A stretch of DNA of 64,000 bases from Ianthella basta (lineage: Eukaryota; Porifera; Demospongiae; Verongiida; Ianthellidae). The notes below the pieces were generated by a model. That model ran no database searches and was not told the DNA's origin. It saw only the letters and a list, made by a program, of their open reading frames with translations. Positions 49,801-61,899 of the stretch are shown in pieces. The position numbers and the translations under genes were made by a program. Each line of letters opens with the position of its first letter. Position 1 is the stretch's first letter. The stretch is taken from assembly GCA_964019415.1 (NCBI GenBank), contig OZ025885.1:4428620-4492619 (forward strand), read 5' to 3'.

Positions 49801-52800
49801 TTGCTAACTAATACTTATATGACACTAGCATGATAGGAGGACACCCACTATCGTATTACAATAGTTTTGTACTATAGCAATAATAGCATAATTGGCGTGA
49901 ATATTACACTAGCAACAATCGTGATAGCATAATTGATAGTTAGTGTGTACTGTGTGTGTAGGCAAAATGCCATTGCTGTACAAAACAATCATGTACTTGC
50001 CTTCACATCACTACGGACAGTGACATCCAACTCCTTCACTCCAGGGAGGCTGCAAACAGTGGAGAGTGCCACACAGTCTGTGTGGGATACACTCAGGACT
50101 AACTTCTCCAATGACACTGCTACTTGAGACAGTGTCTGGGCATCTGATGGTTGAGAGTTGTAGACAGAACAACAATAAAATTATTACAATTCATAAGATC
50201 ATTAAAATCATCACATTATTCAACAATTATGCAACAGACATAGGTCATATTTGACTATTGACAGACGTCTACTGTATTCACATTGTAAGAGACATCTGTA
50301 CAAATGAACACTTACTACAAACACACTACACCACACATTTCAGCAGTCAGCAGTCACAATGTGTACATACATATAGTACTGCACAGACTCACCATCAGAT
50401 GAGAAGTCATCATAATAGAGGGGTGGTGTACCTATAAGCTGACATTGTGAGTTGGCCTGGAGCACTGCCTTTAAATGTGCCATGCATTGAGCGGACAAAA
50501 GCCTGCATCTGTGCGATGACATATAAAGTTGCCTCAGATGGGAGCATTGACTGAGGCAGTACGCAATTGACATTGTGTCAAAGGCTGAGAGAGACAGGCG
50601 GAATGAAAGCGTAGATCGAATCTGTTTCATGACTTCGCTGGTTAAGGGGAGATTTTGCGATTCGTAAAAAGCATGAAAGACGAAGAGAAGATGAGGCTTC
50701 TCATTGCTGCATGTATCCTCCTGCCCTACCCAATTCAGAAAAGCATAGAAAAGAGGTCCATCACGCGACTCCTTGATGGAGGATGTGCAGAGCTGCTTGG
50801 CCACTTTGGGAACACTGAGACCAGTGAGGCCAGCATAGAATCGAAAAACGACAGAGAAGGAGATGTTAGAAAGATTCTTCTTCCAAAATCTCTCTTGCTC
50901 CTTAGGTGGTAGACGACTCACATGGAGGGCAGCAAAGAACTCTTGCTGCGTGGCATGGGGGAAGGAGAAGGACAGAGAGGACTGGTAGCCCTTCCGACTG
51001 GCATGAACATGCAGAAGACCCTTGAAGAGAGACTCATCAATGGGGGCACCCAGGGGGAGCTTAGGGAAGGCTGCACGAATGGAAGACTCGTCGAAAACAA
51101 AACGAGGTGGGTTTTCACAAAGACCATTATACGAAAGCCTGCCCAGTGATGACATGAGATCATCAACATCTCTTGGGAGGTCCCTCAGAGTGGGATCGAT
51201 GTGCACTTTTCTTCCCTCTCTACTGCACTCACGAGAAATGGTGTGGGCTGTGAAGGCCTGGTAGCAGGCGGTCATTGTGGCAGGGAAAGTGGAATCGTGC
51301 TCAAAGATTGAACAAAGGATGAAGCTATTCATGGGGATATACATCCCACCAAGCAGGTCAGGGCGGCTGGCTAGCTGTGACAGCATCCTGTCAGCAGCAT
51401 GAGGGTTGGCCTCAAAGAAGCTCTTCATGTACAAAGTGATGGCATCATGATCAAAGCCCTGCACTTCATAGAATGTGGCAGTGTGGTCCTGTAGAGAGGG
51501 ACAGGCACCAGGACGTGAAGAGATGATGATATGGGCTTCAGGAAGAACACATCCTTGAAGAAGGCTCTGAACAAGGGATTTATTGGACAGCTTCAGCAGA
51601 TCATTCACCTCATCAGCACCATCAAACACCAGGAGAAGCCCCTTACCCTTGCTGATCTTTGACACCTTCACCAAACTGGAGATCTCTGTTGGGTCCTCAT
51701 CATGCATGTAGTAGCTCAGAAGGCTCTGGAGGTCACCTGCACTGGACACATCTGGATCTCGTAGTGGGAAGAACAGCACCAACTCATAATCACTTACACC
51801 CTCCTTAGTGGAAAGTGCCTTGCACATGTGTTTTAGCAGAGTGGTCTTCCCAGACCCAGCATGACCATAAATTACACGAATGCGCTCGCTGCCCTTCTTG
51901 AGAAGGTCAACAGGTTTTATGTGTGACGCTTTCTCCCTTGCCAACTTAGAGCCACACTCCTTGAATCGTTGGATCGCTTCCATTTTACTCTTGACATCCT
52001 CTGGTTTAGATGACGGTGGCCTCTCCAGCACAGCTAATTTAGTGTACTCTACATTCGCTTTTGGACCTTCTCCCAGTTTAAACTGTCGGTACTGGTCGTA
52101 TGCTTGCTCCTTCAGCAGGGCAGTTTGTGGTGGGAGCTCAGTGCTGGTTACTGTGAGCTGTGGACAGGAGGGAGAGGGAGACTGACACATATATGAAGAA
52201 TGGAAGTAACAAAATACCACATGTGCAGTACGTGTGTTGTGCAGATTACAGCAAGGGGGGTGAATGCCCTCTCCCCCCTCATACTCATTAATGCATTCCT
52301 GCCACCTATCTATAGCATACATACAGTTCAAGGGTAAATGTACAGTACAAACACATTCATTGCTTAGTAAGACTTCTGCTATGAATACACTTATCACACC
52401 AAATGTCATGCACATTATTTCTGTTCTCAATTTCCCACTCGACTGTACATTACTGGAAACTAAACGCGAACAGTGGTGCCCTTACAATAGCGGGAATGGC
52501 CAGGTATGCCCTCTGGGGGTAGTGGAAAAGGTCTGGGCTACGTGACTTAAATAACATTAATCAAATTGGTGGATGGATTGACTTAATCATTGAAAGACCA
52601 GCAAACTTAACAAGCAATGAGAACTGAATGTAGCATAATTATGGTGACAGGTGACCCTCGCCCAGCATAAAATTGCATTATTAGGCTCTTACTTCATTCA
52701 TTTAAAAAGCATTGTTTAGCACTAGCACCAACGTCTTTACGGCAGGATAGTAGAAGACTACAAGATGACAGCATTTATAAAAACTGTAGATTCTGTGAGA

Positions 52801-55044
52801 AAACAATGTTGTGTTTACACTTCTCGCTGATAGGAATTCGTAATACCTCCACGATGGCAAGCTGGGCAGCTAATCTGACTCACTTTCAATGCTCCTACAT
52901 TGAGAAATACTTTGTGTCACCAATGTTTCAAACGAGAAGAGACAGTTTCTGTCTTCGTAACAGTGGCTAATGCCCTTCTACCATGCTACATGGGCCATTT
53001 TGGCCTATATCACAAAAATGGCAACATATATACAACCACAGAAGACACACTGCCTAAAGATAAAACCAAAATTTGTGGTCTAGTTGCCAATTTTGAGCTT
53101 AACCCATTAGCGCTGAAGTTTAAAATTCGCGCCGTGCACCAGGTGCCGAAATTAATGTGGCGACGCACGTGAGCTATTCAGTGTGCCACGGTTTTTTAAC
53201 TTTATTTGCGCCCGAGACGATAGGAAGAAGAGCGCCGTGTTGCCAATGTCAGGCAGAAAGATGGAAGGTTCGTCTCATAAGACTTCAAGACTCCTGCTCG
53301 CCCTGGTTTAGTCGCTGCATCGTGTAATAAACTCAACTTCACCCGTTGCGTACTGAGTGCAAACTTTGGCGCTCAAGTGCAGGCTTTGGACGCAAGTAAG
53401 GGACGAGACAACGCGGCTGTTCAAAGCTCCGTGACTGCTATCTATCCTTCGAAAGTGGTGTGTCCTTGCAAGGCTCGTAGTGAGAGATATACAAAGCTTA
53501 ATGCGCGCTTTCGGTTATGACGCCTACAGGCGTCATCCGGACTTACGCGCAAACAAATAAATGACGCCTACAGGTGTCATTCGGCGCTAATGGGTTAAGA
53601 GACACCAAAAGGTAGAGTCACTTGTAGTTCACCTGTGTACCTTGTACAATAATCATATAATTTATAATAATTATATGCAGGATACCACATAATAGTATTC
53701 ATTAAGTTGTAAGGATATTCACATGGCATGCACAAATGGCGACTAACCCACCACCTAAATAAATTTTTGAAGTGGGAGTTGGGCAATAGAGAGTTTTAGA
53801 TTATGTACACGGTAAATGTTGATTTCATAAAATATCACATGACAGTCACAGTGGATAACATTAATGGTAGATATCTAACAATTCCTAGGTCTGAAAAGAC
53901 ATTTCACCATGTGCGCATTCCAGGTGCTTAACTCTTCTGGTGTCCAGGGAATTCCATTCAACATTTTGTGAGTTTACTTGTTCAGTTCAATATCTATAAT
54001 CCATCACTTTGCTAACAAGAGCACTCTTCTCCACTTTAGGTGACTGTTAGCTATCTTACAAATTGACAATGTTGGGAATTTAGCCATGACATAGCGCTCA
54101 CTACCGAGGTCATCTGCAAACGTTCACACAAGCCAGCAAACTGGATTAATGATTTGACCGTTTACACTGAACAGATCCAAAATCATGTTTACTGCTAGTT
54201 GCTTATGGTGCACGCTGACGTCATTTGTCTGGTCACCATTCAACGTTAACTGTAAACAATACACTTAAACACTCTAATAGTTACTAACACCGCTCTACTA
54301 GCCTCAAATGAAATGAGAAATGAGACCTGGTGGCTAGACCATATACAGTATGCAAAGTACACATGCCATCACACAACACTTGTAGACATTCTAATGATGT
54401 TTAAGTCACTCAAGGATCAGCCCAAACAGTGAAAGAAATGAGGGCTACAAAGGACCATGTGCACCCTTCATTAACACACTTCTATCAATTCAGCTTGAAA
54501 ACATAATGAACAATTAGAGCAGTATGGCCAGGTAGACCAAAAACAGTATATACTTTACAGGCATGCATTACTGCTACTGAATGTAGCCCACAGTTATCCT
54601 ACAACAGGAAGTCATTGCCACATAACTCACTGCTGCTTCAGATGCTCCCCAGTTTGGTCCCTCCTCCTGCAGCTGGTTTGCTTGTGCATTGAGACCTGCC
54701 TGTCTCAAGGCCTGCAGCAACATGGCCCATGTCGCTCCCTTGCCCTTGCGCCACTGGCAAAGAACATGGTAAAAAGCCTCGTTGACATCATGCTTGTGGC
54801 TTTCAAGTATCTTGTCCACTGCTTCGTTTGAGATGTGGAGGTAGGTAGACACTGCCCTCCACTCACGTCCCACCTTTGGACAAACTTGAGAACGAAGGTG
54901 AGTCTCAGTGGGGCAAGACTGCAGGAAGGCTGGGGAGAGAGGAGGGAGGAGTGGGGATCATGGGTGACAGTGAGAACATGGAAACTGATGCAAAAAGGCA
55001 ATCTGCCTTGTACACATAGCACGGCCACACGCACACTCACATAG

Positions 55045-55130
<86 letters not shown>

Positions 55131-55156
55131 GCACAATCTGAATCAGCAGAGGCCAT
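45107..55156 (-). CDS. NLR-3: Death-NACHT-LRR innate immune receptor (complete)
   Basis: Complete coding set: start exon 55156-55129 (M-A-S-A-D-S-D-C-A), Death 54929-54631, NACHT 52157-50393, LRR 50143-50001, 47754-47601 and 47237-47065, terminal 45343-45107. Phases fit at every junction: the start exon ends with one base, which the Death exon completes to Ala. The Death exon is unlike that of NLR-1 and NLR-2, while NACHT and LRR exons are close to NLR-1, which suggests exchange of the N-terminal module. The gene is intact. Its introns hold nested MITEs at 48-49 kb and a TTAA MITE at 53.1-53.6 kb. Confidence 0.88.
45386..45575. mobile_element. Fold-back element with 14-bp flanking repeat and degenerate hammerhead-like core
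   Basis: Inverted arms GATTTAGCAAATAATTAG (45418) and CTAATTATTTGCTAAATC (to 45575), continuing inward through TGCAGCTTGAAGAAAGG. A direct repeat AAATCATACCACAA (45372-45385) / AAATCACACCACAA (45571-45584) flanks it, and NLR-4 shows the single empty site (AAATCACGCCACAA). The centre reads GCAG-TTGACGA, a GC-rich hairpin, C-GAA-ACGT-C-CTGC, a hammerhead layout with C3 changed to T. A G run (about 45463-45474) interrupts one arm. Confidence 0.75.
46787..46839 (+). repeat. (CA)n microsatellite
   Basis: CA repeat in the last intron of NLR-3, at the same relative place as the 22799-22854 repeat of NLR-2 (both followed by CTTCATGCATGCTCACTG or CTTCTTGCATGCTCACTG). Confidence 0.93.
47065..50143 (-). 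CDS. NLR-3 LRR exon block (three exons)
   Basis: Exons 50143-50001 (143 bp, GC donor GCAAGT), 47754-47601 (154 bp) and 47237-47065 (173 bp). The second contains L-N-K-L-G-L-C-G-C-D, the third ends ..P-P-G-V-N-W before GTAAGT. Intron 2 is extended by the nested MITEs at 47971-49041. Confidence 0.78.
47971..49041. mobile_element. MITE with TGAGYGGATTTGAGAAAAC ends, split by a TTAA MITE
   Basis: The left end TGAGCGGATTTGAGAAAAC and the right end (complement) TGAGTGGATTTGAGAAAAC face each other. The flank ATATG is repeated on both sides, and NLR-1 keeps the empty site AAAATATGATGTTC. Within it, 48027-48975 is a second element inserted at TTAA. Confidence 0.8.
48027..48975. mobile_element. 0.95-kb TTAA MITE (copy 2)
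   Basis: TTAA at 48023-48026 and 48976-48979, ends GGTAGTAGGTATGGC and GCTGTACCTATTACC. Inverted relative to copy 1 at 7223-8170 and similar across its whole length. Confidence 0.82.
50393..52157 (-). CDS. NLR-3 exon: NACHT NTPase
   Basis: A 1,765-bp exon, open throughout. Walker A is GHAGSGKTT (about 51840-51870; His replaces Gln of the paralogues), Walker B LLLVFDGADE (about 51610-51645), then I-I-S-S-R-P-G and FPHATQQEFFAA. Ends in phase 1 at donor GTGAGT. Confidence 0.92.
53103..53594. mobile_element. PiggyBac-like MITE (492 bp)
   Basis: TTAA at 53099-53102 and 53595-53598, ends CCCATTAGCGC and GCGCTAATGGG. TTAA followed by CCC is characteristic of piggyBac termini. The repeated word GACGCCTACAGG occurs near the right end. 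It lies in the Death-NACHT intron of NLR-3; the short frame running into its left edge is not a gene. Confidence 0.75.
54631..54929 (-). CDS. NLR-3 exon: Death domain of a different subtype
   Basis: A 299-bp exon, acceptor CTCCCCAG, donor GTGAGT. Reads V-G-R-E-W-R-A-V-S-T-Y-L, I-S-N-E-A-V-D-K-I, C-Q-W-R-K-G-K-G-A-T-W-A-M-L-L-Q-A-L-R: the W-xx-L and T-W-xx-L-L-x-A-L signature of classical Death domains. It is clearly not a recent copy of the NLR-1/NLR-2 Death exon. Confidence 0.82.
55049..55128 (+). repeat. (CA)n microsatellite
   Basis: CA repeat filling the start of NLR-3 intron 1 and supplying the donor dinucleotide. Confidence 0.95.
55129..55156 (-). CDS. NLR-3 start codon exon
   Basis: Acceptor CTTCTTGCAG 13 bases upstream of an ATG; nine codons plus one base before a donor GTGTGT that is the first unit of the (CA)n tract at 55049-55128. 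A likely 5' untranslated exon ends near 55675 at the donor GTGAGC. The splice donor of the start exon is thus made of microsatellite sequence. Confidence 0.65.
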
Positions 55157-55699
55157 AGAGGGGGTCTGCAAGAAGACAGTTAAGGGAGGAATGTTAACAT
55201 GTAAGTACGTATGTAGTGTCTGTTGCCATACGTAGCTAGATGGATCCTCCAGACTGCATGGAGGAACTATTCTATCGCGGTACAGCTAGCTACGGGTAAT
55301 TCATTGATCCAGTGTCACACAAATGTACGTAAGTAGCTAGCTAATAAAGCTATCGGCTATAGCTCGCTACGTAGCTATTGATCCTTCGTCTTCGTCTGGT
55401 GTGGCTTAACCTATCAGTGATTGAAGGCTGGGCCAAAGTACGTTAGCTACTGGTCATTGGCTAGCTACGCGTGTTTCGTAGTTAGGCAGCTAGCTAAGGT
55501 CATACACGCGCACTGTATTTGAGCCCCCTGGCACAGCGAACTGGTAGCTACGTACATTTACGTACACCGCCACTGTCGACAGCGCTAACCCCAGCCCTTA
55601 TAAACATATAGCCAAAACTTAAGGACAGCTAATTCAAGGAAAGTATCGATAGACGGTGAAGAAATTAGGCTCACCTCTGAACTTCAGTGAAGATTGAGG

Positions 55700-55900
55700 A
55701 TCATAAGCTTGTGAAGGCAGAGCAGTGGCTGAATGGAGGCCGGACCGTGGACCGGATGCAGCATGCAGCGCTGTGGTGAGGAAGAGAGGCGATAGGAATG
55801 CACTATACGCGCACTCCTCATCAGCTGTCCCATGTCACGTGCGTGCTTAGCAGCTATGCACGTACGTGGTATCGCTGGTCAGAAAAGTTCCTAACATACA
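55700..55900 (-). promoter_or_regulatory. Probable NLR-3 promoter region
   Basis: It lies just 5' of the proposed untranslated exon ending near 55675. Contains GTCACGTGCGTG (an E-box core) and no TATA box. The assignment is by position only. Confidence 0.3.
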
Positions 55901-57143
55901 TCTATACTGTCAGCAGGACTTCTTCATCACAGAATGGGACAACCAAGGAGGATACACATTTGAAATAGTGACTCATTCAGCCATGGCAAAGTAGCCCCGT
56001 AGGGTTAGTGTTTTCCTAACAAGTGTGGAGGTGCTTGTTGTGTAAGTTACTTTGTGTGTGTGAGTGTGTGTGCGTGCGTGCGTGTGTGTGTGCATTTTGT
56101 GCTGGGTGTATGAGGTAGGGGATGGTCTGAGTTGTGTGTTGCTGATTATAGTGTTGTGTTAATTCCTTGTTGTCTCTGTTCTCTTGCTGCTTAAGGGGCA
56201 CGTGAGCACCATTCTGGACAGTCCCTTGGGCCACAGTGAAGGCAGAGAGCATTACTGACAGTGAGGAGGAGAGGGTGGCAGCAGACAAGAGTTTCTCCAC
56301 CAAAGACAAGTCAGTGGGGAGGGGAGTGGGAGGGTGTGGAGGGAAGGGGTACAATTGGGGTGAGGAGAGGGAGTGGTTGTGAGTGGGACACGCCTACTAG
56401 GGCGCATGGTCAGGTGGTAGTGTGGTGGTGTAACAGGATTTCAGTCCCCCTCATTTCAGTTCCCCCCTGAACCTCCTGGTAAATGGGTTCTGGCAGACCT
56501 GGGCTCCTATCATTGTGCCCCCTCCCCGGAAGGTGCCTCTTATATAAGAGATCAGTTCCACCTTAGGATTTGAGATCCCCCCTGTTGGGTTTGATGCTTA
56601 GGACTGTGGTTCCCCCCTCTAGGATACCAGTTCCTCCATGTCAGGCACTGCTAGAGGAGTCGGTTGTTCTTCCACTGTGACTTTGGGATTAAAGTGCCTT
56701 ACTTGACAGGCTCTCCAAGATGACTACCGTTTCTTATCCTAAAGGAATTAGCTTGACATATATGTGTGTGTAGATTCCAGCCTTCTAATATGAGTACTAG
56801 TGCTGCATTTATACTCAGGGTGTGCACATGTGGTGTGTACTGTATGTACTGTGGGTGTTTTGTTCTAAGTGTTTGAGTGTGAGTGGAATGTGATTGTGTA
56901 CATTGACTCTGGCCAGGCACAGGTCACTTTCAACACTGCATGCGGATGTATAATGTGATATGCTGTAAGGTATTGAGTATGCTCAATAGTGTTCTGATGA
57001 GTGTCAATGGTGCTAATAGCCTTAACTGGCTTGAATGCTTTTATTATTACTAATATATGGTACCATGCTATAGCTATATAAAGGCTGTATAATGTTAGTC
57101 TCTGCATACAGTGTGAGCATATACATTAATTTGTGTTGTTTGT

Positions 57144-57146
<3 letters not shown>

Positions 57147-57227
<81 letters not shown>
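57147..57227 (+). repeat. (TG)n microsatellite
   Basis: Uninterrupted TG repeat. Confidence 0.95.
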
Positions 57228-57228
<1 letters not shown>

Positions 57229-57794
57229 GGTGTGCATGCATGTGGTGTGTGTCCTCTCACTTGTATCAGCACTCTTTCCCTTCCCTTCAATACCATTGCA
57301 CTATCCCATCCCCTCCCCACACCCGGCCCCACCCCAACCCCCTACTTCAGGGCTATTGACTGTATGCCGTCTCCTTTAGTAGAAACATATTCCAGTCCTA
57401 TTATCTGTCCTCCTATTAAGTAGGAACATCACCAAAAGTGCTACATATTTCGCAGTTCACTGTAGGACCTAGCTGGTATGTGTGGGAGAGTATATGTTAC
57501 ATGGCTTCTGGTTTTCCTCTTATAGCTGTGACAGATAACTGACTGCATTCCCTTCCATCTCCTCACATCCTAGCAATGACATCATGTGTTGTGATATATT
57601 GTCAGTACCATACCAATATCGCTGGAGCACATGTACCAGATCAAATGTGCTGTGTGCATGTGCTTGCATGCTATCCTATAACAACCAATGTTAACTGTAT
57701 GACTCTTTGGTCTTCCCTTCCCTCCCCAACCCCCTTCCATTCCTTTCTTCCTCTGTTTTCTTCTCTGCCCCTCCCCTGCCTTCCTTAGATGTTT

Positions 57795-57811
57795 GTGTGT
57801 GTGTGTGTGTG

Positions 57812-57903
<92 letters not shown>

Positions 57904-57920
57904 TGTGTGTGTGTGTGCGT
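57795..57920 (+). repeat. (TG)n microsatellite, imperfect
   Basis: TG repeat with TATG, GGTG and TTTG interruptions. Confidence 0.93.
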
Positions 57921-59504
57921 AGCTTACTCAGGGTATTCAAGCCCATGTGCATGCATGTTATTAGTCCACTGCATCCATGTGCATCTCCTCTCCCTTGTGT
58001 GGGAGAACTACAATTAGGTATGTGGGTAGGGGAGGGGGAAGTATTTGTCTGCTCTCATAATTTAACACACATGAACACCTACCTGTGAATCTCCCCACCT
58101 GTACCAATCCCTATACCATCAGAGTTTCTATCCTCTGCAGGTGTGTTCATTTCGTATTGTTTGGAGCACTCTCAAACATGGCAATGGTACTCTCTGTGAT
58201 CCATTAGGAAGTTCCCGTGCCATCTGGGGCGCACACCAACTTTAAAGTATAGTGTGTGGGTGTGAGTGGAATGTGAATATGGTGACTCTCAGTACACTTG
58301 GGACTGGCTGGGTACATAACATTTTCAATACTGCATTCATGTCTACAATGTAATGTGTGCATGGACATGTCCTTAATAGCACACACAGACATATGTGTTC
58401 TCTTGAGTACTACAGTGTACACTTGTATGGAGCCAGTACAATGTGTATCACTCTGTGATTATGTGTATCTAGACTCTCACTGTATTTCAACAGATGTTCA
58501 CTGAGTGATACAATGTGACCGAGTTATTATAATAGATGTTCTTTCTATACTAGGAGTATTGTATCTATGTTGTACATATGAATGTGTAGCTGTACTGATG
58601 AGTGTACATACTGTGTGTACATACTGTGTGTACTGTTGTGCATGGGTGTTTGGGTGTGAGAGTACGTGTGGATGCCACACTGCTATGAGCTGCAAGTGTT
58701 TTGACCACTGTGGCATGCAGCAGTAACTGGCCCAGTCTGCCACTCATAATGTGGGCCATGGCAACTCCACCCGCAAAGTTGCATGATTGGGATGACTTTG
58801 TCGTGCTATCATGAGGGCCCAGGAAGGTAATACATTGGCTTCAGATATAACCTTAACTAATGAAAGCCACTGTACCCTTCCTCAAGGAGTGTGAGTCACT
58901 GCTTTGCCCTGGTCAACACCTGTTAAAATAATCTGGGAAACCCTTCACTCACTGATACTGATATGAAGACTACTGGCTGTGAGTTTTTGACACTTCAAAG
59001 CATAACTCTTGGGATTCAAGTAATGACCTAATGTTGCTCAAAGTGCTGTGAGGTTAAGAGTATGCTGGATGTGTTCTGATGATGAGAGTCAATGGTACGA
59101 ATGCTATATTTGCACATGGTTACCATGGTAACTGCTGTTTAATGTTTGTATTTGTGCATATAGTGTGAGTGTGCACATTAATTTGTGTTGTTCTTATGTG
59201 TGTGTGCGCACATACGTGTGTGTGTGTGTTTGTGTGTGCACACACGTGTGTTTGTGTATTTTGCATGCTGTGTTTGTGGGGTTCATTATATGGCAGCCTA
59301 TATACTTTCATGTTGTCTCTGTCTGCTCTCTCCTTCATTGTACCATCAAACTGACATTTGCTGATCAGCCCTCAACACAAAAGGATCATCTTGATGCTTA
59401 CAATTATGGCTAAACCAAAAATTATAAAGCAAGTGCACAGTTCAGTGTGTTGTGTGAAGTGATGAGAGGTGATGTGATGTGTGGTTGACACATTGGGTAA
59501 AAAC

Positions 59505-59903
59505 ATGGCAGACGACTCGTACGCGAACAAGTGTCGCTGGCATGCGTTTCTGCCTAGGTTCGAAGTTCGAACGAAGGGAAATGGGCATATTGACAAGTCT
59601 TCGTAGGTGGTTCGTGCAGAAGTGTTTCTTCGAATGAAAACAGCAACTAATCGCAGTTTCCTTGCAGATAAACTCGTGAAAGTCACCCTACAACCCACCA
59701 TAGGCTCCACCTCTATGAACCCATCATCCATGCACTCAACGAGGGGAGCCTCCATCGCTCACCCAAGTAGATCTAGAGCTCCATCCTATCTTATGTCCCA
59801 ATGCAACAACAGCTATGTGTACGCCACAAGTCTGCCTCCAAACCCAACACCAGGCAGGCTGTTGGTAGTGGATTTGGAGGGGTCAGTTGCCTTCCCTCCT
59901 TGA
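59505..59903 (+). CDS. Plus-strand open frame interrupted by one TAG, unknown protein
   Basis: An ATG at 59505 opens a frame reading M-A-D-D-S-Y-A-N-K-C-R-W-H-A-F-L-P-R-F. After 33 codons a TAG (59604-59606) interrupts it. The same frame then continues (R-A-E-V-F-L-R-M-K-T-A) into a Ser/Pro-rich tail and stops at 59903. It may be one gene with a nonsense mutation, or two exons with the TAG removed by splicing (CTTC-GTAGGT is a possible donor). I recognise no family. Confidence 0.35.
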
Positions 59904-59948
59904 AGATTGCGAGGCTCTATCCTCCCATACGCACATACACACAAAAAT

Positions 59949-60254
<306 letters not shown>

Positions 60255-60599
60255 CTGACGGCAAACGAAGTGAAGAAGTGTCCTCGAAGACCACCAGAAC
60301 AACGCACAGGTCTGTCAGGTGTACCATAACACTGACTCGGAGCTGGCAGGGCTCCGACAGGCAAATGAGAGATGCTAGCATTCCCACCGGCTGAAGGGAA
60401 TCCTCTCAAACGGCTCCCTGCTATATATCACACAGCAGAATGAACTGGAGAGCAAGGTTGGTAACCAATGTTGGTAAGGTGGTCTGGCTCAAAAGTCCCA
60501 GCAACAACAGCACAGTGGACCTGTCAGTGACACACAACCAGGGAGCAGCACCACAAGATCAAGAAGCCTTTGACTCACCAGTTGACACTGTCACATGCA

Positions 60600-60780
60600 C
60601 ACAGACACACACTACCCATTCCACATGCATACACACGCATGCACCGTCCATATACATACACACAACCCATGCCTCATATGCATACACACAACCTCCATAT
60701 GCATATACAAAACCTCCACATGCATACACACAACCCACACCTCATATGCATACACACAACCTCCATATGCATACACCCTT
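60600..60780 (+). repeat. Minisatellite, units of about 20-24 bp
   Basis: Repeats of CATACACACAACCTCCATATG and variants, about five units. Confidence 0.8.
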
Positions 60781-61198
60781 GTCACTGCTACAAACCCAAG
60801 AGTCATTTAACAGTTGTAAATTGTGCCATGTGTCCCTCAACATGTAGACAATAACTGTGATTCCCATGGCTCCATTACCTTATTTTTGTACTGTTGTCTT
60901 AATAAGGAGATGTTTTATGTGTGATGGTAAGGTTCTGTGCCTTTGCTTATAGTTTACATGGTTTGAATTTATGTGCATTTGCTGGAGAGATTATTGTATG
61001 GTTGTGTTTCATATCACAAATGCCATCATGTTCATACATGTGACAATGATGTACATGTGCCATGCAATGTATTGTGAATACTGTCAAATACACATCATAT
61101 ACTACACTGGTACGTAATACTGTGGACATGCTACACTGGTAAAGAAGTCCTATGTGTTGTGGCGTGATTTGTTTCTTCCATGCTCTCTCCTTATCCAG

Positions 61199-61447
61199 GA
61201 TGGTTTGAGTGAAGATCAGTGGACGAAGGCAGAAGAAGCTGCTGTCTGTGCTAAAGTGAGGGAGGTGTTACTGTAGTTTGATGTAATCTCAAGACAGAGG
61301 TACAGAGCTGTCGAAACCATTAGTAATGGATTGAGCAAGAACAGCTTCATCAGACGTGTTGGACTACTGCATATTCCTAAAGAGATGAATGAGTCAGTGA
61401 AGCAGGCACTGAAGACTGTGACATATGTGCATGTGCTGACTAATTAG
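61199..61447 (+). pseudogene. Orphan inverted NLR terminal exon with nonsense codon
   Basis: After acceptor CTTATCCAG the plus strand reads D-G-L-S-E-D-Q-W-T-K-A-E-E-A-A and ends V-T-Y-V-H-V-L-T-N, clearly the NLR terminal exon. A TAG replaces the aromatic codon that follows V-L-L (TGG in NLR-2). The upstream intron (about 61000-61198) also matches that of NLR-2 and NLR-4, so the copy arose by inverted DNA duplication. No other NLR exon is found on this strand. Confidence 0.82.
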
Positions 61448-61564
61448 TACTATATTATATTTATGTAATGTGTGTTATGTATATATAACTAAGAAGGCCC
61501 TTTAGCTTGTTATTGCACACTCACAATTGCATAACAACATGCAGGTGGAATAATAGGGGATGGT

Positions 61565-61815
61565 AGCAAGACTGCAAGCGCAGCAAAATGCTGCCAGATG
61601 TAGTGATGGTGCAAGTGTATTCAAAGTCAGCAAATGTTAATGACCTGCATGGGTTTTATGTGGACAGGCTGCCCCCCCCCCCCCCCCCCCCCTCTTTGCA
61701 TGGACCAGTCCTCCTCCTTGTTCCTATGGCTATTCCGCCAGGTGGTTTGCCATGCCCTTCAGAGACACGATGCATGCACCATCCCTACATCTGCCCTTGT
61801 TTTGGAGGAAACATT
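61565..61815 (-). repeat. Interspersed repeat, third copy of 5990-6200 family
   Basis: Shares GCAGCAAAATG, TTCAAAGTCAGC, TTAATGACCTG, GCATGGACCAG and CATCTGCCCTTGTTTT with the copy at 8810-9010. A run of about 20 C at 61673-61692 replaces part of the tandem unit. Confidence 0.7.
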
Positions 61816-61899
61816 AATAAGTGGATCACTTCTGCACTATGTGGCAGCCATCTAAGTGTAACATTTGCATATATAATTATAATGTTGGTGGATTGAGAA

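Larger units (their letters stand above)
56030..59350. other. Intergenic block with internal partial duplication and TG repeats
   Basis: No gene is convincing. A segment at about 56870-57160 recurs in diverged form at about 58255-58365 and 59040-59200 (shared TGAGTGGAATGTGA, GTTCTGATGA, ACATTAATTTGTGTTGTT), each time followed by TG-rich sequence. A short acidic frame near 56232-56320 could be an exon, but nothing supports it. Confidence 0.5.

Noticed and set aside
52900-53172. 90-codon plus-strand frame
   Set aside because: It runs across the left border of a TTAA MITE and shows no family resemblance or splice context.
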